From NCBI GenBank assembly GCA_024636855.1, contig JAGXGG010000081.1, forward strand, positions 1 through 40,668: a DNA stretch of 40,668 nt, written 5' to 3'. A program made the position numbers and the translations under genes. Origin of the DNA: Ignavibacteriota bacterium. GTDB taxonomy: Bacteria; Bacteroidota; Ignavibacteria; Kapaibacteriales; UBA2268. Numbering within the stretch: the stretch's first letter is position 1; every line of letters begins with the position of its first letter. The notes under the pieces are model-generated. The model saw only the letters and a program-made list of their open reading frames with translations, was not told where the DNA came from and ran no database searches. Positions 8,228 through 14,405 of the stretch are shown here, piece after piece.

Positions 8228-8580
8228 CTATTCCCTTTTTACAAAGTACATCTCTATTTTTCCCTTGCCTTTCGCTTCAATTTTACCTCTGCTTTCAAAA
8301 GTAAAAGCCGTTTCACCTTTTAGTAATTCATACATGGCTTGGCTAATGTTTACTTTGCCTGCCGAGCCATTGCTTTCTATACGAGCGGCGGTGTTAACTG
8401 TATCGCCCCATATGTCATATTGGAATTTTGACTTGCCTACTATGCCCGCTACTACATGGCCTGTGTGTATGCCTACACGCATTTCAAAAGCGAGTTTGTT
8501 TTGAGCATCCAATTCAATTTTTCGGGTTACAATAAATGCTTGCATTTCAAGTGCGGCATGAAGAATTTGAATATTATTTT
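8228..8580 (-). pseudogene. Truncated second adenylate cyclase (C-terminal ~105-115 residues)
   Basis: The open frame encodes only the last third of a class III cyclase (FEMRVGIHTGHVVAGIVG, FQYDIWGDTVNTAARIES, TFESRGKIEAKGKGKIEMY), closely similar to the end of the intact cyclase at 6191-8059. The first ATG is at 8545, but the homology starts a little earlier (ILHAALEMQ), and upstream of about 8590 the frame runs into a 113-bp repeat. The metal-binding Asp residues are missing, so a product could not be catalytic. It is a tandem paralogue whose 5' two thirds were lost, with the breakpoint at the edge of repeat A. Confidence 0.8.
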
Positions 8581-8590
8581 CAATCTGTTC

Positions 8591-8703
8591 TATATTAATG
8601 TTGTTAAAAATAAATATAAAGGAAATAAAATAATTTTCCTAGAAGTTTCAATATAATATTTTAAAAATAGTACTACAAGGAATAAAAAAAAAGACCCTTT
8701 TGG
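8591..8703. repeat. Direct repeat copy A (113 bp)
   Basis: Nearly identical to 9720-9830: about two substitutions and two extra A in a poly-A run. It ends within the first arm of the yicC-type terminator (GACCCTTTTGG), the second arm of which is missing here. It abuts the truncated cyclase on one side and the hydrolase cassette region on the other. Confidence 0.9.
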
Positions 8704-8748
8704 TTTTCGGTAAATTCAATTCTTTTATGTGCTATGGTTTATTCTGTT

Positions 8749-8816
8749 ACCTAACGGTTATTATATGAAGCGTAGCATCCCGTAGGGTGCTTTGATTTCA
8801 TATACAGTGTTATCAG
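8749..8816 (-). other. attC-like cassette recombination site
   Basis: Read on the minus strand, the site begins with CTGATAAC and ends with GTTAGGT, the latter an exact match to the R' consensus GTTRRRY with the cleavage point after the G at 8755. Inside, TATATGAA (8762-8769) pairs with TTCATATA (8797-8804). An inner imperfect stem AGCATCCC/GGGTGCT (8774-8781, 8785-8791) has one bulged base and a 3-nt loop. The imperfect outer arms with unpaired bases, the ~68-bp length and the position a few bases after the hydrolase stop codon are those of integron attC sites. No integrase gene is in the window. Confidence 0.65.
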
Positions 8817-9670
8817 TTTTTTATTCATTCATAAACTTAATTACATCAGCAATGGGCTTTGCACTCTCTTTTCCAACCCACAGTAGATGTCCCCACTTGT
8901 TGTCATAAGTCTTTAATTCAGAATTTTTAATCTTGTGACTTGCGTAATGAGCCATCTCAATATTTACTGATTTATCATTTACACTATGCAAAATTAGAGT
9001 CGGACAACTTATTTTTTCTATTATTCCATCTGATATATCTTGGTCTAAATCATTCTCAAAACCATAACCTGAACTTTGCTTAAATGTTATTTCTTTAATT
9101 TCAGCCACTTCTTCCGTCAAGATTAGTTGTTTTTCCTTTGTCGATAGTTCCTCGAAAAGCACCTTTGTCATCAGTTTAGGAAATAGTATAAAGAAAAATC
9201 TAAAAAGTTTCCAACTCCTTTTTTCCTTATTTGACGAAAACATCTTTTTCCCTCTTATGTATAAATTGTCATTTTTAGATAACCATTTCTTAGTTACCGC
9301 AGATATTAAAACTAATTTTTCGGCACGAGTTGGGTAGTTAGAAGCCAATTCTAAGGCGGTTAAACCTCCTGCGGATATTCCAACAAGTATTGCTTTTTCA
9401 ATTTTAAGATAATCAAGAAGTGTGATAATTAGTTCGGCTGATTCTTTTGGCGATTTAAATCTGGCAAGTGGTGTTTTTCCATATCCCGGTCTTGAAGGTG
9501 TAATAAGTTGAAAATTACTTTTATCATATCCTTTTTGAAATAATGTTTCATGAGAATTTGAATGCCCACCATGCAGAAACAAAACAGGTTGTCCCGACCC
9601 GAATATTGAGTATTCAATACTTCCTAACTCTGTTGCTACTATTTTATTCATTTTTTGAAATTACTGATAA
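8755..9670 (-). mobile_element. Integron-like gene cassette carrying an alpha/beta hydrolase
   Basis: Minus-strand boundaries can be drawn exactly: a start at G|TTATCAG (complement of 9664-9671), and an end at the G of GTTAGGT (8755). The cassette start TTATCAG is the exact complement of the R'' box of its own attC (CTGATAAC, complement of 8809-8816), as required when a cassette passes through a circular form. The 916-bp unit contains one promoterless-looking gene with a 19-nt leader and an attC directly after the stop. It lies between direct repeats A and B. Confidence 0.6.
8821..9651 (-). CDS. Alpha/beta-fold hydrolase (cassette-borne)
   Basis: A 276-aa alpha/beta hydrolase. It shows the oxyanion-hole HGG motif (PVLFLHGGHSNSHET, about 28-42), the nucleophile elbow GISAGG (Ser about residue 94), a late catalytic Asp in LILHSVNDKSV and a His in NKWGHLLW near the C-terminus. 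Together these form a complete Ser-Asp-His triad. Substrate is not predictable: the closest general pattern is 2-hydroxy-6-oxo-dienoate hydrolase/lactonase-like members, and cassette-borne hydrolases of this kind vary widely. It has no signal peptide, so it is cytoplasmic. The gene fills an integron-like cassette, with ATG 19 nt from the cassette start and the stop 5 nt from attC. Confidence 0.88.
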   Translation of the reverse strand: MNKIVATELGSIEYSIFGSGQPVLFLHGGHSNSHETLFQKGYDKSNFQLITPSRPGYGKTPLARFKSPKESAELIITLLDYLKIEKAILVGISAGGLTALELASNYPTRAEKLVLISAVTKKWLSKNDNLYIRGKKMFSSNKEKRSWKLFRFFFILFPKLMTKVLFEELSTKEKQLILTEEVAEIKEITFKQSSGYGFENDLDQDISDGIIEKISCPTLILHSVNDKSVNIEMAHYASHKIKNSELKTYDNKWGHLLWVGKESAKPIADVIKFMNE

Positions 9671-9680
9671 CTACCCCAAT

Positions 9681-9700
9681 ATATACGATCATTCGTATAT
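9681..9700. repeat. Perfect hairpin upstream of the hydrolase cassette
   Basis: ATATACGA (9681-9688) and TCGTATAT (9693-9700) form a perfect 8-bp stem with loop TCAT. It lies just outside the cassette start (9670) and inside repeat B. It could be an operator, a cruciform or the remains of a neighbouring recombination site; no R'' box was found to make it a second attC. Confidence 0.5.
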
Positions 9701-9719
9701 TAAACCATTATTACATACT

Positions 9720-9830
9720 TATATTAATGTTGTTTAAAATAAATATATAGGAAATAAAATAATTTTCCTAGAAGTTTCAATATAATATTTTAAAAATAGT
9801 ACTACAAGGAATAAAAAAAGACCCTTTTGG
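9720..9830. repeat. Direct repeat copy B (111 bp)
   Basis: Second copy of 8591-8703. Here the final part is continuous with the intact yicC terminator, so B is most likely the original location and A the derived copy. Confidence 0.9.
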
Positions 9831-9847
9831 CTTTCCAAAAGAGTCTT
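9818..9847 (-). terminator. Rho-independent terminator of the yicC operon
   Basis: A 13-bp stem (9818-9830 with 9835-9847, one mismatch) with a 4-nt loop, followed on the minus strand by a run of seven T. It lies 30 bp after the yicC stop codon. Confidence 0.85.
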
Positions 9848-9877
9848 AATTTCTAAAATAATCTTTGAAGCAGAGTA

Positions 9878-10753
9878 TTACTCTACGTTCTGGACTTGTT
9901 CTCTGATTCTTTCTAGTTCTTCTTTCATATTCACTACTTTGTGAGCTATGTTAGCGTCATTGCATTTAGAGCCAATAGTGTTTGTCTCTCTTAGCATTTC
10001 TTGCAATAGGAAGTTTAACTTAGGACCATTTGAGTCTTTGTCTTTCATAGTATCGTAGAATACTTTGATGTGCGATTGCAAACGAACACACTCTTCGCTA
10101 ATGTCAAGTTTATCAGCTAAGATAACCATTTCCATTTGTAATCGGGATTCATCTATTTCATCATCGTCGAAAACTTGTGCTATTCTTTGTCTGATTTTCT
10201 CTCTCTCGCGTGGTATTCTATCTATCTCATCATCTTCTATAGTCTTTAATATTTTATGAATATTGCCGATTCTAGCGTTCATATCTCTAGCTATATTTGT
10301 ACCTTCCTTCTTACGCATATCTACTAGTACTTTCAATCCTTTGCTAATAGCATCTTTGGTAAGTGTCCACTCCAACGCCGCATCTACCTCTGCTTCTCTT
10401 TGAGTAAAGAAATTTGAAAATTGAAGAACGTGTTCAAATCTTACAGCTTCTTTTATTTTCAAATCTTTTCTGCATTTGTCTAGCTCAGCTTTTACACCTT
10501 TTGCCAATTCAGAATTAATATTAAATTCTTTGCTTGTTGTATCAGCTTCTGTGTATATATTAATATTCACAGACCCACGTTTCAACATTTTCTTAACTCT
10601 ATCACGTATCTCGAACTCTTTGTCAGCTAAGCTGCGAGGAGAACGCATATTAACATCCAAACCTCGTCCATTTACTGTACGGATTTCGACTGTTACTTTC
10701 ATTCCTTTTCTGTTGATTTCAGCTTTGCTAAAACCAGTCATACTTAAAATCAT
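9878..10753 (-). CDS. yicC: YicC family endoribonuclease
   Basis: A 291-aa protein with the family start MTGFSKAE and the strand-rich VEIRTVNGRGLDVNMRSPR. The long helical middle and the C-terminal DUF1732 domain (LDISEECVRLQSHI, GPKLNFLLQEMLRETNTIGSK) are full length and clearly recognisable. Escherichia coli YicC is a hexameric endoribonuclease linked to small-RNA turnover and stationary-phase survival. It is the last gene of a four-gene minus-strand operon, 12 bp after the gamma-carbonic-anhydrase-like gene, and is followed by a strong terminator. Confidence 0.95.
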   Translation of the reverse strand: MILSMTGFSKAEINRKGMKVTVEIRTVNGRGLDVNMRSPRSLADKEFEIRDRVKKMLKRGSVNINIYTEADTTSKEFNINSELAKGVKAELDKCRKDLKIKEAVRFEHVLQFSNFFTQREAEVDAALEWTLTKDAISKGLKVLVDMRKKEGTNIARDMNARIGNIHKILKTIEDDEIDRIPREREKIRQRIAQVFDDDEIDESRLQMEMVILADKLDISEECVRLQSHIKVFYDTMKDKDSNGPKLNFLLQEMLRETNTIGSKCNDANIAHKVVNMKEELERIREQVQNVE

Positions 10754-10765
10754 ATAAACCCTTTA

Positions 10766-11311
10766 TTAAATTTCTAATTGTTGTCTGTACTCTTTCGTAT
10801 AGCCAACATAATTTTCTGCGTTTTTTCGGACCCAATTTAACTCATCGTCACTTAGGTCTCTTACTATCTTAGCAGGAACTCCTGCTACTAAAACCCCTTC
10901 GGGTACTTCAAAATTTTCTCTTACTACTGCACCAGCGCCAACTAATGAATTGGAATTTACAATTGCATTATCCAATACTGTAGCTCCGATACCTATTAGA
11001 CAACGGTCTTTTATAGTACAGCCATGCAAAGTTACCGAATGTCCTACAGTTACGTATTCACCTATATTAAGTGCATACTTGTTATTAGTAACATGAAGCA
11101 TACTTAAATCTTGGATATTGGTACCTTTTCCTATACGAATATAATGAACATCTCCACGAATTACACTATTATACCATACAGAACAGTTCTCACCTATTTC
11201 TACATCACCGATTATTCTTACACCTTCACATAGAAAAGCACTCTCATGTATCTTCGGTGTTATGCCTTTGTAGGTTATTATACTACCGTTTCTACCATTC
11301 TCTAATTTCAT
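10766..11311 (-). CDS. Gamma-carbonic anhydrase/hexapeptide-repeat family protein
   Basis: A 181-aa left-handed beta-helix protein built of hexapeptide repeats (VRIIGDVEIGENCSVWYNSV, LNIGEYVTVGHSVTLHGCTI, LIGIGATVLDNAIVNSNSLV). It keeps the residues of the YrdA/CaiE/PaaY-CamH branch: Arg52 and Asp54 (VIRGDVHYI), Gln67 (NIQDLSMLH) and the three histidines placed as metal ligands (H73, H91, H96). Zinc or iron binding is therefore likely. Activity as carbonic anhydrase is possible but not assured, since many members of this branch act on CoA thioesters or have no known substrate. It starts 16 bp after the beta-propeller gene in the same operon. Confidence 0.85.
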   Translation of the reverse strand: MKLENGRNGSIITYKGITPKIHESAFLCEGVRIIGDVEIGENCSVWYNSVIRGDVHYIRIGKGTNIQDLSMLHVTNNKYALNIGEYVTVGHSVTLHGCTIKDRCLIGIGATVLDNAIVNSNSLVGAGAVVRENFEVPEGVLVAGVPAKIVRDLSDDELNWVRKNAENYVGYTKEYRQQLEI

Positions 11312-11327
11312 TTTTTATCTCACTAAT

Positions 11328-12542
11328 CTAATATGGTAATATCTTATTTATTGCTGTTTCATCTACTTTTATTAACCGCAAAGTTTCCTTGCCAGCAAAT
11401 ATAATAGTACCACCTGCACCAATTTCCGGATAGAATATAATAGGGTGAGCTTCGCCAATTTCTAATGATTTAATTAATCTACCATCTGTTCTTTGTAGGT
11501 AGAAAATAGCATAAGTTTCTCGGTTAGAAGCTATAAACATCAATTCATTTTCAGAGATATACACAGGCATCGGAATACTATATTCGTAATATATTTTCCA
11601 ATCTAATTCGCCTTTCGTATTATATGAAAATATTCCGCTTAGCATTTGTCCCATCGCCGAGCTATAAGAAACTAAGTATAAATCACCTTTTTTAGACAAA
11701 CTCAAGAATCGAGGAATATTAGTTATTTCCTTCTCCCAAATTAATTTGCCTTTGCCATCTAAATAAAAAATCTTAGAAAGAGGATTATCACCACCTTGCA
11801 AAGAGCCAGAGATTGCTATACTTTTACCATTACTGATTGCACCTTTTAGAAATCTATAACCATCTGATGAATATCGCCATTTTTCGGTTCCGTCAGTACC
11901 TAAACAAACTAAAGTATCTGTAACACCAAACTGATTATTGGTTAGAGTTACTAATATACTCTCCTCATCTACCGCTGAAACATAGTCTAAAATACTAGAG
12001 TTATACTTTTTTCTATGGATTACTTTACCTGATACGTCTAAGATAGCAAGGTTCCCATCAGTGGAACTGAAGACAACCGTATTTTTCAAAGCTAAAGGCG
12101 TATTGAAGATTTCTAATTTTGATGGTTCGAATAATTGATTGCTAAATCTAAGTTTACCAGAACTATCGAGAGAATATATTTTTCCTTTATTGTCGATAGT
12201 ATATATATTATAATTGTCATCTGCAGCAAATCCAGAACCAATGAATGAACCAGAATCTAATTTATATTCCCATATTTTGTTGTTGTTAAGTGTCGATATT
12301 ACTCTTCCATCTTCAGTAGATAATACATATTGTCTGTTGCTAAGTAATAATGGAGGAGAAGTCGCCCCAGAATTACTATCTATTACAATTTGAGAATAGA
12401 GTTGATATTGGAAGTCTTTAGTATTTTCAAAAGAAGAGCTACGACCTTTATCACCAAATGTATTACCATACTCTCTGGTATCAGTTTCACCACATGATAC
12501 TAAGAGAATTGAAATCGATATAATTATTAACTTATTGAGCAT
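11328..12542 (-). CDS. PQQ-like beta-propeller lipoprotein
   Basis: A 404-aa protein with a lipoprotein signal peptide (lipobox LVSC, Cys17). About seven repeated blades carry the alternating pattern hydrophobic-strand, 'KGxLxW' turn: SSGKLRFSNQLF, DGTEKWRYSSDGY, GKGKLIWEKEIT, TKGELDWKIYYE. This is the PQQ-like/WD-like propeller fold typical of BamB-type scaffolds and secreted binding proteins; cofactor binding cannot be inferred. Its start codon overlaps the stop of the upstream SUMF1-domain gene by 11 bp, implying coupled translation. The two lipoproteins probably act together at the cell envelope. Confidence 0.75.
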   Translation of the reverse strand: MLNKLIIISISILLVSCGETDTREYGNTFGDKGRSSSFENTKDFQYQLYSQIVIDSNSGATSPPLLLSNRQYVLSTEDGRVISTLNNNKIWEYKLDSGSFIGSGFAADDNYNIYTIDNKGKIYSLDSSGKLRFSNQLFEPSKLEIFNTPLALKNTVVFSSTDGNLAILDVSGKVIHRKKYNSSILDYVSAVDEESILVTLTNNQFGVTDTLVCLGTDGTEKWRYSSDGYRFLKGAISNGKSIAISGSLQGGDNPLSKIFYLDGKGKLIWEKEITNIPRFLSLSKKGDLYLVSYSSAMGQMLSGIFSYNTKGELDWKIYYEYSIPMPVYISENELMFIASNRETYAIFYLQRTDGRLIKSLEIGEAHPIIFYPEIGAGGTIIFAGKETLRLIKVDETAINKILPY

Positions 12543-13578
12543 TTCTAACTAATCTAAGACCGATTGATTTATAATCTAATTTGTTTATTGTACGGCTACT
12601 AATACGTGCAAAGTTGAATCCATCTTGATATGAGCCACCACGCATTACGTGTCTACCACCAGTTATGGGACCAGTTGGATCTGTCATTGGATTAGATGTG
12701 TAATAGGTTTCTTCGTATTTATCCCAACACCATTCCCACATATTACCGTGAACATCATATAATCCGTACTGATTAACTAACTTTTCACCCACTTTGTGGC
12801 TATTTAGACCAGAATTGCTGTCAAAATAACCCATTTGGTTTATATCCCCATTACCTGAGAAATCCTCATCTGTACCAGCTTTGCAGAAAAATTCCCATTC
12901 GGCTTCAGTTGGTAATCTCCAACCAGAAGCATTATAATCGAATGTTACATTCGGACCTACTAGATTATATGCTTTGTCAAGTCCATAAACATCAGACATT
13001 TTGTTACAAAACTCTATAGCACGTAGCCAAGTAATACTGTCAGCGGGGTATCTAAATTCATCAGCTGGAATAATCAAAGTATCCATGACTTGCGACCACA
13101 ATTCTCTAGTAACTTCATAAGTGAATACGTATAAGTCTCTTGTTAGAGTTACTTCGTGTATTGGAGTTTCATCTGTAAAACCACTCAATGCACCCATCAT
13201 AAACTTACCTGCATTTACTCTAACAGAGTCATATTTCGGTGTTAAGGCTACATTAATAGGAATAGAATTAGTCTTCACTCCATTCACTTCTAATCTTATA
13301 TTTCCATTTGTTATTGATTGCTCAGGAACAAATTTAACCTCAGTCGGATTAACACTGATTATATTAATGCTTGCCTCAGAGTCATTTATCAATACTTTCG
13401 TTGATTCTAATGAGTTACCCAATGCTATTCCATTCACTGAAACTGTGTCAAATAGAAAAGTGTTGGACCTAGAAAGACCAGTTATCTTTGCTGTCTCATT
13501 GTCAACCAATGTGTTCTCGTCCGTACAAGCGGCGAGTAATAGGGATATGACTAATACTAATAATGTAATTTGCTTCAT
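12532..13578 (-). CDS. Lipoprotein with IPT/TIG-like and SUMF1 (FGE-sulfatase) domains
   Basis: A 348-aa exported protein with lipobox LAAC (Cys18). An Ig-like IPT/TIG domain (about 30-110; KITGLSRSNTFLFDTVSVNG) is followed by a complete SUMF1/formylglycine-generating-enzyme-like domain (VNAGKFMMGALSGFTDETP; GWRLPTEAEWEFFCKAGT; YGLYDVHGNMWEWCWD; HVMRGGSYQD; GLRLVRNAQ). The paired Cys at the C-terminal active site of true FGE was not found: the corresponding region is MRGGSYQDGFNFARISSR. A sulfatase-activating role is therefore unlikely and a binding/structural lectin-like use is more plausible, as in gliding and secretion proteins of the GldJ/GldK type that carry this fold. It is the first gene of the operon ending in yicC. 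Confidence 0.85.
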   Translation of the reverse strand: MKQITLLVLVISLLLAACTDENTLVDNETAKITGLSRSNTFLFDTVSVNGIALGNSLESTKVLINDSEASINIISVNPTEVKFVPEQSITNGNIRLEVNGVKTNSIPINVALTPKYDSVRVNAGKFMMGALSGFTDETPIHEVTLTRDLYVFTYEVTRELWSQVMDTLIIPADEFRYPADSITWLRAIEFCNKMSDVYGLDKAYNLVGPNVTFDYNASGWRLPTEAEWEFFCKAGTDEDFSGNGDINQMGYFDSNSGLNSHKVGEKLVNQYGLYDVHGNMWEWCWDKYEETYYTSNPMTDPTGPITGGRHVMRGGSYQDGFNFARISSRTINKLDYKSIGLRLVRNAQ

Positions 13579-13714
13579 CGAACTGTATATTTGTTATGTT
13601 CTAATACGATTACAAATTTACTAAATATTATAAAGTAATAGGAGATTGAGGATAAATTAAATGGGGGAGGAGCCATTGTTAATAAAAAAACCTTGTTTTG
13701 TACTTTTTATTTGC

Positions 13715-13740
13715 AAATTAAATTAAATTAAATTAAATTA
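13715..13740. repeat. AAATT pentanucleotide tandem repeat (about 5 units)
   Basis: Five perfect AAATT units plus one base, 44 bp before the ATG at 13785, at the head of the Cys-rich-protein operon. A 5-bp unit in a promoter region can change spacing when the copy number slips. Confidence 0.9.
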
Positions 13741-13784
13741 GCCCTCAAATTTGTTTTACTCAATCACAAAAAGAGGTATTTATT

Positions 13785-14405
13785 ATGAAATTTCCAGGTG
13801 GCTGGCTATCATTAGAGAATTCTAACCCGATGCCAATATCAGATTTTATTACTTACGCTGCACTATTCAATGGTTCTACAACTACTGATGGTCAAATAGT
13901 AATGTCTGATGTATATAATACTCCATCAGGAGGCACTTGGGTAGCAAGCCCAGTTTCAATTTCAACTGAACCAACAGTAATAGCAGTTGATGCACCAAAT
14001 GATGTAACACAACAAATAATTGCTGACTCAATGAATATGCAAACAAAAATGGCAAATTTGGGAGCAACTGTTCCACCACCTTTACAAAATTTAGTATATC
14101 TATATGGTAACTTTAGTGACCAATTACGTTATTTGTGTTATTTACCTTTAAACTTAGGTGGCTCAAGTTATGATTTATTTCAAGTTAGTGTCCTAGAAAA
14201 TGTTGGAACTCAAGGCGATATGCATGGAAATATTGAAGTAGTTGACTTTGGAGCAGGACCACATACAGGTGCTCAGACATTACAACTTATGCTTTCTGAG
14301 AATATGGGACCTGTTAATCTTGGAATTAGACTAGAAAGCACAACAAATCAATCATCTATTTTTGAATTAAAACTTGTAATATTACCACCAAATAATATTA
14401 GATAA
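13785..14405 (+). CDS. Unrecognised 206-aa protein, first gene of the Cys-rich operon
   Basis: No family was recognised. The protein has no signal peptide and starts MKFPGGWLSLENSNPMPISD. It is low in charged residues, rich in Ser/Thr/Asn/Gly, and the C-terminal half looks strand-rich (LFQVSVLENVGTQGDMHGNI, VNLGIRLEST, FELKLVILPP). This resembles an extracellular or structural beta protein more than an enzyme. Its TAA stop is directly followed by the ATG of the 595-aa Cys-rich gene with no intervening base, so the two are almost certainly co-translated and functionally linked. A pentanucleotide tandem repeat lies just upstream. Confidence 0.6.
   Translation: MKFPGGWLSLENSNPMPISDFITYAALFNGSTTTDGQIVMSDVYNTPSGGTWVASPVSISTEPTVIAVDAPNDVTQQIIADSMNMQTKMANLGATVPPPLQNLVYLYGNFSDQLRYLCYLPLNLGGSSYDLFQVSVLENVGTQGDMHGNIEVVDFGAGPHTGAQTLQLMLSENMGPVNLGIRLESTTNQSSIFELKLVILPPNNIR

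Noticed and set aside
9681-9700. A second attC site
   Set aside because: The hairpin is perfect with a short loop and no R'' box was found, unlike the bulged attC-like site at 8749-8816.
8591-9830. Insertion sequence or composite transposon formed by the direct repeats
   Set aside because: No transposase lies between the repeats and the repeats have no terminal inverted ends; the contents look like an integron-type cassette.
13121-13624. A 167-codon plus-strand frame
   Set aside because: It is antisense to the SUMF1-domain lipoprotein gene, which has clear domain motifs; the frame has none.
13715-13740. CRISPR-like or centromere-like array
   Set aside because: It is a 5-bp simple sequence repeat with no spacers, only 26 bp long.
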